Shown: one piece after another, positions 27,884 through 34,285 of the stretch
Layout of the letters: each line of letters starts with the position of its first letter
How positions within the stretch are numbered: position 1 is the stretch's first letter
NCBI GenBank assembly: GCA_028277885.1
Contig: JANQFK010000076.1
Location: 1-64,000 of the forward strand
Source: Myxococcota bacterium
GTDB taxonomy: Bacteria > Myxococcota_A > UBA9160 > UBA6930
DNA length: 64,000 nt
Reading direction: 5' to 3'
Made by a program: the position numbers and the translations under genes
The notes under the pieces: model-generated
Told to the model about the DNA's origin: nothing
Seen by the model: the letters and a program-made list of their open reading frames with translations, nothing else
Database searches by the model: none

Positions 27884-29098
27884 ATGAACGATCTCGACCG
27901 CCTTCCCCGCGCCGCTCGCCGGCCCCGCCAACCCCGCCAACCCCGCCGACCCCGCCGACGGGAGCTGGCGCTGCTCGCTGCACTGGTGCTCGGCTCGGCG
28001 CTGGTCGCCCACGCCAAGGCCCCGGATGCCGTGCCGGCGCCGCCCCCCGTCGGCCAGGCCGCGCGGATCGACCTGGTCTTCGCGCTCGACACCACGGGCT
28101 CGATGTCGGGCCTGATCGAGGGCGCGAAGCAGAAGATCTGGTCCATCGCGAGCGAGCTGATGAGCGCCCAGCCCACGCCCGAGATCCGCATCGGCCTGGT
28201 CGCCTACCGGGACCGCGGCGACGCCTACGTGACGCGCCGCCTCGACCTCACCGACGACATCGACGCCGTGTGGGCCGAGCTCCAGCAGCTCCGCGCCGAC
28301 GGCGGCGGCGACGGGCCGGAGTCCGTCAACCAGGCCCTCCACGAGGCCGTGACGCGCCTGGGCTGGAGCCGGAGCCCGTCGGTCTACAAGGCCGTGTTCC
28401 TCGTCGGCGACGCGCCTCCCCACATGGACTACGCGAACGAGGTGCAGTACCCGGAGACGCTGCGTGTGGCCCGCGAGGCCGGCATCGTGATCAACACCGT
28501 GCAGTGCGGGTCGATCCCCGACACCGCCCGGGTGTGGCGCACCATCGCGAGCGGCGGCGGCGGCCACTACGCCGCCATCGCCCAGGACGGCGCCATGCAC
28601 GCCATGCTGAGCCCGGTGGACGACGAGCTCGCCGAGCTGAACCGCGAGCTGGCGGGCACGGTGATGGCCTACGGCGACGCCGAGGCGCGGGAGGAGGTGC
28701 GCGCCAAGCGCGGCCTCGCCCTCGCCGCGTCGCCCGCGGTCGCGGCCTCCCGCCTCGACTACCTCTCGAAGAGCGGCGGGCGCGCCAACCTCGGCGCGCG
28801 CGACCTCGTGGACGCCGTGAAGGAGGGCCTCGTCGACGTGAAGACGCTCCCCGAGGCGGAGCTTCCCGAGGACCTGCGCGGCCTCGGGAAGGCGGAGCGC
28901 GAGGAGCGGGTGCGCGCCCGGCTCGCCGAGCGCGAGGCGATCCAGAAGCGCATCGACGGCCTCGTGCAGGAGCGCGAGAGCTGGCGTCGCGCGGAGCTCG
29001 AGCGGCTCGCCGCCGAGGGCAAGGACGACGCCTTCGACCTCGAGGTGCTGGAGTCCGTGCGCCGCCAGGCCGCCGAGAAGGGCCTGCGCTGGAAGTGA
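27884..29098 (+). CDS. Secreted von Willebrand factor type A domain protein
   Basis: A 404-residue protein. A long basic N-terminus (RQPRQPRRPRRR) precedes a hydrophobic segment (residues 28-43) ending AHA, so it looks exported. The vWA domain spans about 60-250: the MIDAS motif is DTTGSMS from Asp69, a form of DxTxS, followed by VAYRDRGD and a second MIDAS aspartate in FLVGDAPPH. The C-terminal 150 residues are charged and helical, probably coiled coil. AGGAG is 6 bp upstream of the ATG, which fixes the start. The basic N-region is encoded by four 9-bp tandem repeats. Binding partner unknown. Confidence 0.85.
   Translation: MNDLDRLPRAARRPRQPRQPRRPRRRELALLAALVLGSALVAHAKAPDAVPAPPPVGQAARIDLVFALDTTGSMSGLIEGAKQKIWSIASELMSAQPTPEIRIGLVAYRDRGDAYVTRRLDLTDDIDAVWAELQQLRADGGGDGPESVNQALHEAVTRLGWSRSPSVYKAVFLVGDAPPHMDYANEVQYPETLRVAREAGIVINTVQCGSIPDTARVWRTIASGGGGHYAAIAQDGAMHAMLSPVDDELAELNRELAGTVMAYGDAEAREEVRAKRGLALAASPAVAASRLDYLSKSGGRANLGARDLVDAVKEGLVDVKTLPEAELPEDLRGLGKAEREERVRARLAEREAIQKRIDGLVQERESWRRAELERLAAEGKDDAFDLEVLESVRRQAAEKGLRWK
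27923..27958 (+). repeat. Four tandem 9-bp repeats in the vWA gene
   Basis: CCCCGCCAA is repeated at 27923 and 27932, then CCCCGCCGA at 27941 and 27950. Being a multiple of three, copy number changes would lengthen or shorten the RQP/RRP signal n-region without shifting the frame. Confidence 0.7.
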
Positions 29099-29130
29099 TG
29101 GGGGGCCGGGGGTGGAGGCGGCCCGCGGGC

Positions 29131-29742
29131 TCAGCCCCGGCCCGCCTCCACCGCCCGCTGCATGGCGGCGAGGGCGCCGGCGCCGAAGCGCGCCTGCACC
29201 CGGCGCAGCCAGGGATCGACCACGCGGGCCAGCGCCAGGGACGGCCGCGAGAACGCGAGCACGTCGAACCACACGCCGTCGTTTCCCGGGTGATGCTCCA
29301 CCGCGAAGCGCTCCTCGCCGCGCAGCGAGTGGTCCGGGAGCGTCCCGTAGGCGAAGGCGAAGCAGCGCACGGGCCCCTCGACCTCCTCGTCGACGTACAC
29401 GACGCGACTCGGGTGGAAGGACCAGAGCCCGGCGGCGCGCGTCAGCACGCCGACGCAGCGCGACACCTCGAGCGGCGTGTCGGGCCAGCACAGCTCGAGG
29501 CCGTCCTGTCGGAAGGGCGCCCAGGCGCGCAGCGCCTCGCGGCCGCGCCGGAAGCACGCCTCGCCCCGACCGAGGCGCACCCGATGGTGGTGCAGCGCGT
29601 AGCGACGGCGGAGGCGGCGGTCCACCACCCGGGCGGGGTCGCGCGACAGCCCCACCTCGGCGTAGGAGAAGTCGCGGCTCGACTGCGATGCGAGGCGCTG
29701 GCGCAGCTCCTCGTCGCGCGGGCGCCCGAGGTGGAAGCTCAC
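29131..29742 (-). CDS. DUF1990 family protein
   Basis: A 203-residue protein. It shows the DUF1990 pattern: FSYAEVGLSRD near residue 25, HHHRVRLGRGEACFRRGREALRAW, then GFSFxYGTLPxH-like FAFAYGTLPDHSLRGEERFAVEH and a C-terminal RFGAGALAAMQRA. The family has a SRPBCC-like lipid/ligand-binding fold and unknown function. A GTG start at 29742 lies ten bases after the stop of the NTF2-like gene upstream, so the two are probably co-transcribed. It converges with the vWA gene. Confidence 0.8.
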   Translation of the reverse strand: MSFHLGRPRDEELRQRLASQSSRDFSYAEVGLSRDPARVVDRRLRRRYALHHHRVRLGRGEACFRRGREALRAWAPFRQDGLELCWPDTPLEVSRCVGVLTRAAGLWSFHPSRVVYVDEEVEGPVRCFAFAYGTLPDHSLRGEERFAVEHHPGNDGVWFDVLAFSRPSLALARVVDPWLRRVQARFGAGALAAMQRAVEAGRG

Positions 29743-29752
29743 GGAGCGCGGC

Positions 29753-30166
29753 TCAGTGGATCCAGTTCATGAAGGCATCGAAGCGGGCCTGGTCCACGGG
29801 CACCACGTCGAGCTCCTGGACGACGCCCTCGGCGATGCCCAGACGCACCAGCACCTGGGACTCATGGACCTGGTCCCCGCGTCGCGCCCACAGGTCGTAG
29901 TGGATCACCGCGCCGGAGCTCCCCGCGAAGAGCTCGCGCAGGGAGAGGCGCAGGTCGTCGACGTGGTCCCCGAACTCGGCGATGCGGCCGATCACCAGGT
30001 CGCGCCCGCGCACCTCGCCCGAGAGGGCGTTGTCGCCGCGGGAGCGGAGCACCGCCTTCTCGGCCAGGGCCGACGCGAGGGCACTGCCGTCCCCCGCCGC
30101 CACCGCCTGCCAGACCCGGGTGGCGACGCCGAGGTTCGCGGCCTCGGTGCTCGTCCGAGCCCTCAT
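29753..30166 (-). CDS. SnoaL/NTF2-like protein
   Basis: A 137-residue single-domain protein with the NTF2-like pattern of polyketide cyclases and ketosteroid-isomerase relatives: TRVWQAVAAGDGSALASALAEKAVLRSRGDNALSG at the N-terminus, then GRDLVIGRIAEFGDHVDDL, and a C-terminal beta region ending MNWIH. A buried acidic residue for catalysis is not obvious, so it may only bind a small ligand. The ATG start is clear but has no strong ribosome binding site. It is followed within ten bases by the DUF1990 gene. Confidence 0.7.
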   Translation of the reverse strand: MRARTSTEAANLGVATRVWQAVAAGDGSALASALAEKAVLRSRGDNALSGEVRGRDLVIGRIAEFGDHVDDLRLSLRELFAGSSGAVIHYDLWARRGDQVHESQVLVRLGIAEGVVQELDVVPVDQARFDAFMNWIH

Positions 30167-30219
30167 GGTGGGGCCAGCCTATCACGGCGCTCGCGCGCGG
30201 AGATATCCATTCGGTTCCC

Positions 30220-30759
30220 TCAGGCGGCGTCGAGGGTCGCTTCCCCGCGCTGCCAGTCCACCGGACAGAGCTCCCCGGTCTGGAGCGCATCGAGGGTCCG
30301 CAGCACCTCCTGGGGGCTGCGCCCGACGCTCAGGTCGTTCACGGAGACGAAGCGGATCACGCCCTCGGGATCGACGACGAAGGTCGCCCGCAGGCACACG
30401 CCCTCTCCCCCATCCAGGATGCCGAGCGACCCCGAGAGGTCGCGCTTCAGGTCCGAGAGCATCGGGAAGGGGAGGTCCTTCAGCAGCCCGTGGCTCTGGC
30501 GCCACGCGAGGTGCACGTACTCGCTGTCCGTGCTGACGCCGAGAAGGCGCGCCCCGCGCTGGCGGAACTCGCCCTCGAGGGCCCCGAAGCCCGCGATCTC
30601 GGTGGGGCACACGAAGGTGAAGTCCTTGGGCCAGAAGAACACCACCCGCCACTCGCCGGGATGGGAGTCCCCGCCGAGGCGGGTGAAGGCGTCGCCCGGG
30701 TCGCTCGACACGACGGCGGTCAGGTCGTAGTCGGGGAAGCGGTCTCCAACGGTCAGCAT
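30220..30759 (-). CDS. ahpC: Peroxiredoxin, AhpC type
   Basis: A 179-residue typical 2-Cys peroxiredoxin that reduces H2O2 and organic peroxides. The peroxidatic Cys51 sits in FTFVCPTEI, and the resolving Cys165 in TGELCPVDW near the C-terminus. Arg122 region (CLRATFVVDPEG) fits the active site. A GAGGAGA sequence 6 bp before the ATG sets the start. It is divergent from oxyR with 99 bp between, the classical arrangement for an OxyR-controlled peroxiredoxin. No ahpF or ahpD reductase is adjacent, so its electron donor is encoded elsewhere. Confidence 0.92.
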   Translation of the reverse strand: MLTVGDRFPDYDLTAVVSSDPGDAFTRLGGDSHPGEWRVVFFWPKDFTFVCPTEIAGFGALEGEFRQRGARLLGVSTDSEYVHLAWRQSHGLLKDLPFPMLSDLKRDLSGSLGILDGGEGVCLRATFVVDPEGVIRFVSVNDLSVGRSPQEVLRTLDALQTGELCPVDWQRGEATLDAA

Positions 30760-30844
30760 GGGGTCTCCTCGGCAGGGAAGCGGGCGATGAAAGGAGTGTC
30801 GGGTTCGCGGACTCATCAGTCCAATTGTTGTTTTCGATGCCTTC

Positions 30845-30855
30845 GATAGCTTATC
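30845..30855. promoter_or_regulatory. Palindrome at the oxyR start (putative OxyR site)
   Basis: GATA (30845-30848) and TATC (30852-30855) form a short palindrome just before the oxyR ATG, inside an AT-rich stretch (about 30811-30858) that separates oxyR from ahpC. OxyR binds ATAG/CTAT-type elements, and the GATAG here is similar, but the full four-element site is not evident. Confidence 0.35.
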
Positions 30856-30858
30856 TGG

Positions 30859-31800
30859 ATGACCCAGCGGCCTACGATCCGTCAGCTCGAGTACCTGGTG
30901 GCGGTAGAGGAGACGCGCCACTTCGGGCGCGCCGCGCGCCAGTGCGCCGTCACCCAGCCCGCCCTCAGCACCCAGATCCAGCAGCTCGAGGAGCTGCTCG
31001 GCGTGCAGCTCTTCGAGCGCAGCCGGCGCCGGGTGGTGGTGACGCCCGAGGGCGAGCAGGTGATCGCCCGCGCGCGCCGCACCTTGCGCGAGCTCGACGA
31101 CCTGCTCGACGCCGCCCGGGCCGCGCGCAGGAGCCTGGCCGGGCCGCTACGCCTCGGCGTGATCCCCACCGTGGCCCCCTACCTGCTGCCGCCGCTGCTG
31201 CCCCGGGTGCGCGCCGCGCTCCCGGAGCTCGAGCTGGTGCTGCGCGAGGACCAGACCGCGCGCCTGGTGGAGCGCCTCGAGAGCGGCGGCCTCGACCTGC
31301 TGCTCCTGGCGCTGCCCGTGGAGGAGGCTCCCCTCGAGGAGATGCCCCTCTACGACGAGGCCTTCGTGTTCGTGGCGCCCGAGGACCACCGCCTCGCCCG
31401 CGCCCGGAGCGCCAAGGTGCCCGAGAGCGCGCTGGCCGACGAGGAGGTGCTGCTCCTCGAGGACGGCCACTGCCTGCGCGCCCAGGCGCTCTCGCTGTGC
31501 GAGCGCGCCGGCGCCCGGGAGAGCGCGCGCATCCAGGCGACGAGCCTGGGAACCCTGGTCCAGATGGTCGCCAACGGCCTCGGCGTCACCCTGCTGCCCG
31601 AGCGCGCCGTGCCCGTCGAGGTGCGCGCGGACTCGAGCCTCGCGGTGCGGTCCTTCCGCCCGCCGGCGCCCGGGCGCAGCATCGGTCTCGCCTGGCGCCG
31701 GGGCTCGGCCCGGGCGCCCGAGCACCGCGCCCTCGGCGAGCTGCTCCAGCGCGAGGACCGCGCCCTCAGGCGAGGCCGGCGGCGACGATCCCCATCGTGA
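30859..31800 (+). CDS. oxyR: Hydrogen peroxide-sensing LysR regulator OxyR
   Basis: A 313-residue LysR-type activator. The helix-turn-helix (residues 20-45, HFGRAARQCAVTQPALSTQIQQLE) is standard. The redox pair Cys205 and Cys214 (GHCLRAQALSLCE) has the same spacing as Cys199/Cys208 in E. coli OxyR and marks it as a peroxide sensor. It should activate the divergent ahpC. No ribosome binding site precedes the ATG and the promoter-like sequence ends at the codon itself, so the mRNA may be leaderless. The last 35 bases overlap the 3' end of the convergent MAPEG gene; the basic C-terminal tail (GRRRRSPS) comes from this overlap. Confidence 0.92.
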   Translation: MTQRPTIRQLEYLVAVEETRHFGRAARQCAVTQPALSTQIQQLEELLGVQLFERSRRRVVVTPEGEQVIARARRTLRELDDLLDAARAARRSLAGPLRLGVIPTVAPYLLPPLLPRVRAALPELELVLREDQTARLVERLESGGLDLLLLALPVEEAPLEEMPLYDEAFVFVAPEDHRLARARSAKVPESALADEEVLLLEDGHCLRAQALSLCERAGARESARIQATSLGTLVQMVANGLGVTLLPERAVPVEVRADSSLAVRSFRPPAPGRSIGLAWRRGSARAPEHRALGELLQREDRALRRGRRRRSPS

Positions 31801-32182
31801 TGAGCGTCGCCACCTGGACCAGGAAGAAGCCGAAGCGCAGGTTGACGGCGAGGTCGCTTCCCGAGGCGACGTGGACCAGGGACTGACCGACCCGGGCGGC
31901 CACCACCACCCAGGCGCCGGTCTCGAAGGCCGCGCTCTCGACGTCGGCGACGGCGCCCACGATCACCACCGCGCCGAAGAGCGGCAGGAACTCGAGGCAG
32001 TTGAGGTGCGCGCGGTTGAGCCGCCAGTAGGTGTCGGCGCCGTGGGGGACGCCGGCCGGGAAGTCGCCCGGCCGGGCCTTGCCCGCCGCCACCTTCGCCA
32101 CCCGGCTGAGCCCCACGGCGAGCAGCAGCGTGACCGTCCACGCCACGAAGGCGAGCAGGGCGAGGAGGGAGCCCGAGGCCAT
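31766..32182 (-). CDS. MAPEG family membrane protein
   Basis: A 138-residue four-helix membrane protein of the MAPEG family (membrane-associated proteins in eicosanoid and glutathione metabolism). Diagnostic stretches are the RLNRAHLNCLEFLPLFGAVVIV region of helix 2 and the ARVGQSLVHVASGSDLAVNLRFGFFLVQ region of helices 3-4. Bacterial members may have glutathione transferase activity, unproven here. Its ATG overlaps the stop of the ABM gene by one base (TGATG), so the two are coupled, and its 3' end overlaps oxyR by 35 bp in convergent orientation. Confidence 0.85.
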   Translation of the reverse strand: MASGSLLALLAFVAWTVTLLLAVGLSRVAKVAAGKARPGDFPAGVPHGADTYWRLNRAHLNCLEFLPLFGAVVIVGAVADVESAAFETGAWVVVAARVGQSLVHVASGSDLAVNLRFGFFLVQVATLITMGIVAAGLA

Positions 32183-32487
32183 CAGCGCGCGGGGCGGCGC
32201 AGGCGGTGCACCGTGGGCGGCTCCGCCGCCATCGGGGCGAGCTTCGCCACCGCGGCCTGGAGGGAGGGCTGGGCGAGATGGGTGCTCAGGTGCTCCTCGC
32301 TCTCCCAGGCCTCCACCATGGCGAAGCGCGTCGGGTCCGCGGCGTCCTGCCAGATGTCGTACTCGATGCAGCCCGCCTCGCTCTGGGTGGGCTCCACCAG
32401 CGTCTTGCGCGCGGCCTCCAGGAAGGCGTCGACCTGGTCGGCCTTCACGGCGAAGCTGGCGAACACGCGGACCGTTCCATCGGACAT
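32182..32487 (-). CDS. Antibiotic biosynthesis monooxygenase (ABM) domain protein
   Basis: A 101-residue ferredoxin-like alpha/beta barrel protein with the ABM pattern: VRVFASFAVKADQVDAFLEAARKTLVEPTQSEAGCIEYDIWQD, then FAMVEAWESEEHLSTHLAQPSLQAAV. Members are quinone-forming monooxygenases, haem oxygenases or small stress proteins, usually dimeric. GGAGC precedes the ATG. It is translated together with the MAPEG gene that follows. Cofactor-free oxygenase activity is possible but not supported by any specific residue. Confidence 0.8.
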   Translation of the reverse strand: MSDGTVRVFASFAVKADQVDAFLEAARKTLVEPTQSEAGCIEYDIWQDAADPTRFAMVEAWESEEHLSTHLAQPSLQAAVAKLAPMAAEPPTVHRLRRPAR

Positions 32488-32580
32488 CGAGCGCTCCTTC
32501 CGCCCCCGGGCGCGGAGGCTAGCGCAGCGGGGTCGGCTCGCGGTGAGCGCACGCGGTGCTTGCGGCGTCACCGCAGCAGG

Positions 32581-33711
32581 CTACGCCAGCGGGCCCCGCG
32601 GCCACGTCGCGGGCCTGGAACCCATCCCTGCAATCCTTCCGTCGCCCAGCCAGCGCACCCAGCGGCCGTGCCAGTGGGACTCGGCGAGCTTGCGGTTCTC
32701 GCCGCCGGGCCAGCGGCGCAGCTCCACGTCGGTGCTCTCGACCCGGGTGCCCTCCTTGCGCAGCCAGGCCAGGGGCGCCGCCGCGCTCGCGCGCGCCCCC
32801 GCCGCCTCCACGATGCCGGAGACGGCGCTGCGCTCGGACTCGGGCAGGTACCACCACATCACGCTCTGGAAGAGCACCGTGGCGCGGCCGGGCGCGGGCT
32901 CGGCGAGCGCCTCGGCGAGCCAGTCGCGCGCCCGCGCGCGGCGAATCGTCGGCGGCTCGCGGCGCACCTCGGCGATGGCGGCGCGCATCAGCGCGAGCCG
33001 CTCCGGGTGGTCGGGCCAGATGAAGGACTCGAGGCGCAGGCGCGCCTCGGCGTCCTCGAGGTCGATGGGCGAGAGGTCGCAGCCCTCGCGGCTCGCCACC
33101 TCGAGGGGTGCGTCGAAGGCGGCGGGCGGCCCCTCCCAGTCGCTCTCGATCCGGACGCCCGAGGACGGGTCGCCCCAGCGGTGGGGACCGAGCCGGTAGG
33201 CGTAGCGGTCCCAGACCAGGTTGAGCCCCGCGCTCGAGCCGATCTCGAGCACGCGCAGCGGGAGACCGGTGCTCCGCGCCACCTCGAGGAAGCCGCCGAG
33301 CAGCGCGGCGCTGCGTCGCACCTCGTTGGTCTGCACCTGGCGGTCGAGGCGGGGGCGGAGCACGTCGGCGCGCTCCTCGACCAGCCCGCGAAACGCCGGC
33401 CAGACGGCGGCGTCCACGCCCCCGCCTTCGCCCGCGGCCCGGTAGTGTCGGGCGAGCTCCGGCGCGCGGCCCGCCAGCACCTCGGCGTGGACGGCGCCGA
33501 GCAGGCGCATCGAGAGGGCGTCGAGCACGGGGTGCCCGCGCCAGTCCCCGAGCAGGCGCGCCACGGGCCCTCCGGCCGCCACGTCGTCGGCGGCCCGCTC
33601 CATCAGCAGGGCGTAGAGGGGCGAGGGGCCCTGGTCCGCGCAGGCCTCGGCCTGCTGGCGGAAGGCCGCCTCGACGGCGCGCAGGTCCGCGGGCCCGGCG
33701 GGATCGGCCAT
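32581..33711 (-). CDS. DUF2332 family protein
   Basis: A 376-residue protein. Conserved DUF2332 blocks are visible: FRQQAEACADQGPSPLYALLMERAADDV near the N-terminus, a QTNEVRRSAALLGGFL segment, then LPLRVLEIGSSAGLNLVWDRYAY, which resembles a SAM-binding motif I, and VLFQSVMWWYLPESER. The family is widespread in actinobacteria and proteobacteria and may be a methyltransferase-like fold, but no reaction is known. It is divergent from the SRPBCC gene at 33772 with 60 bp between. Confidence 0.85.
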   Translation of the reverse strand: MADPAGPADLRAVEAAFRQQAEACADQGPSPLYALLMERAADDVAAGGPVARLLGDWRGHPVLDALSMRLLGAVHAEVLAGRAPELARHYRAAGEGGGVDAAVWPAFRGLVEERADVLRPRLDRQVQTNEVRRSAALLGGFLEVARSTGLPLRVLEIGSSAGLNLVWDRYAYRLGPHRWGDPSSGVRIESDWEGPPAAFDAPLEVASREGCDLSPIDLEDAEARLRLESFIWPDHPERLALMRAAIAEVRREPPTIRRARARDWLAEALAEPAPGRATVLFQSVMWWYLPESERSAVSGIVEAAGARASAAAPLAWLRKEGTRVESTDVELRRWPGGENRKLAESHWHGRWVRWLGDGRIAGMGSRPATWPRGPLA

Positions 33712-33771
33712 GGCGGCAGCCTAGCCGAGACCGGACAGCTAGATTCCGGCCGCGCGCCCCGAGGAGCCCCC

Positions 33772-34203
33772 ATGGCCCGCTACGTCGCCACCATCGAGGT
33801 CCCCAAGCCCCTCGAGGAGACCTTCGAGTACCTCTCCGACTTCGCCAACACCCGCGACTGGGATCCCGGCGTGGTCGAGGCCGAGCCCCTGGTGGAGGGG
33901 CCGGTGGACGTGGGCAGCCTGTTCCGCGTCGTGGCCCGCTTCCTCGGCCGCGACGTCGAGCTGCGCTACGAGGTCACCGCCTTCGAGCCGCCGAAGCGGG
34001 TCGTGCTCGAGGCCCACTCGACCAGCGTGCACTCCCTCGACGAGATCCGCTTCGAGGCCACGGCCGAGGGGACCCGGATCACCTACGACGCGAACCTCCA
34101 GCTGAAGGGCTTCCTCGCCCTGGCCGACCCCCTGCTGGGCTGGGTGTTCCAGGGCGTGGGCGACAAGGCCGTGGCGGGCCTGCGAGCTGCCCTGGGAGGC
34201 TGA
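33772..34203 (+). CDS. SRPBCC family lipid-binding protein
   Basis: A 143-residue protein with the START/Bet v1-like SRPBCC pattern: VATIEVPKPLEETFEYLSDFANTRDWDPGVVEAE at the N-terminus, then SLFRVVARFLGRDVELRYEVTAFEPPKRVVLEA and a long C-terminal helix (GWVFQGVGDKAVAGLRAAL). Such proteins have a deep hydrophobic cavity and bind or shuttle lipids, or act as cyclases. GAGGAG precedes the ATG. A perfect hairpin follows the stop codon, so the gene probably forms its own transcript. Confidence 0.85.
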   Translation: MARYVATIEVPKPLEETFEYLSDFANTRDWDPGVVEAEPLVEGPVDVGSLFRVVARFLGRDVELRYEVTAFEPPKRVVLEAHSTSVHSLDEIRFEATAEGTRITYDANLQLKGFLALADPLLGWVFQGVGDKAVAGLRAALGG

Positions 34204-34204
34204 G

Positions 34205-34226
34205 AACCGTCCCGGCGGGGACGGTT
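34205..34226 (+). terminator. Perfect 9-bp stem-loop after the SRPBCC gene
   Basis: AACCGTCCC (34205-34213) pairs with GGGACGGTT (34218-34226) across a GGCG loop, starting two bases after the stop codon. There is no T-run, but position and stability fit a terminator between this gene and the beta-helix/cytochrome gene. Confidence 0.55.
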
Positions 34227-34285
34227 GACGGGACCCTCCCGGTCGGCCCACCATGGCGGGCTGACCGCTTCCGGGAGGAGTCCCC

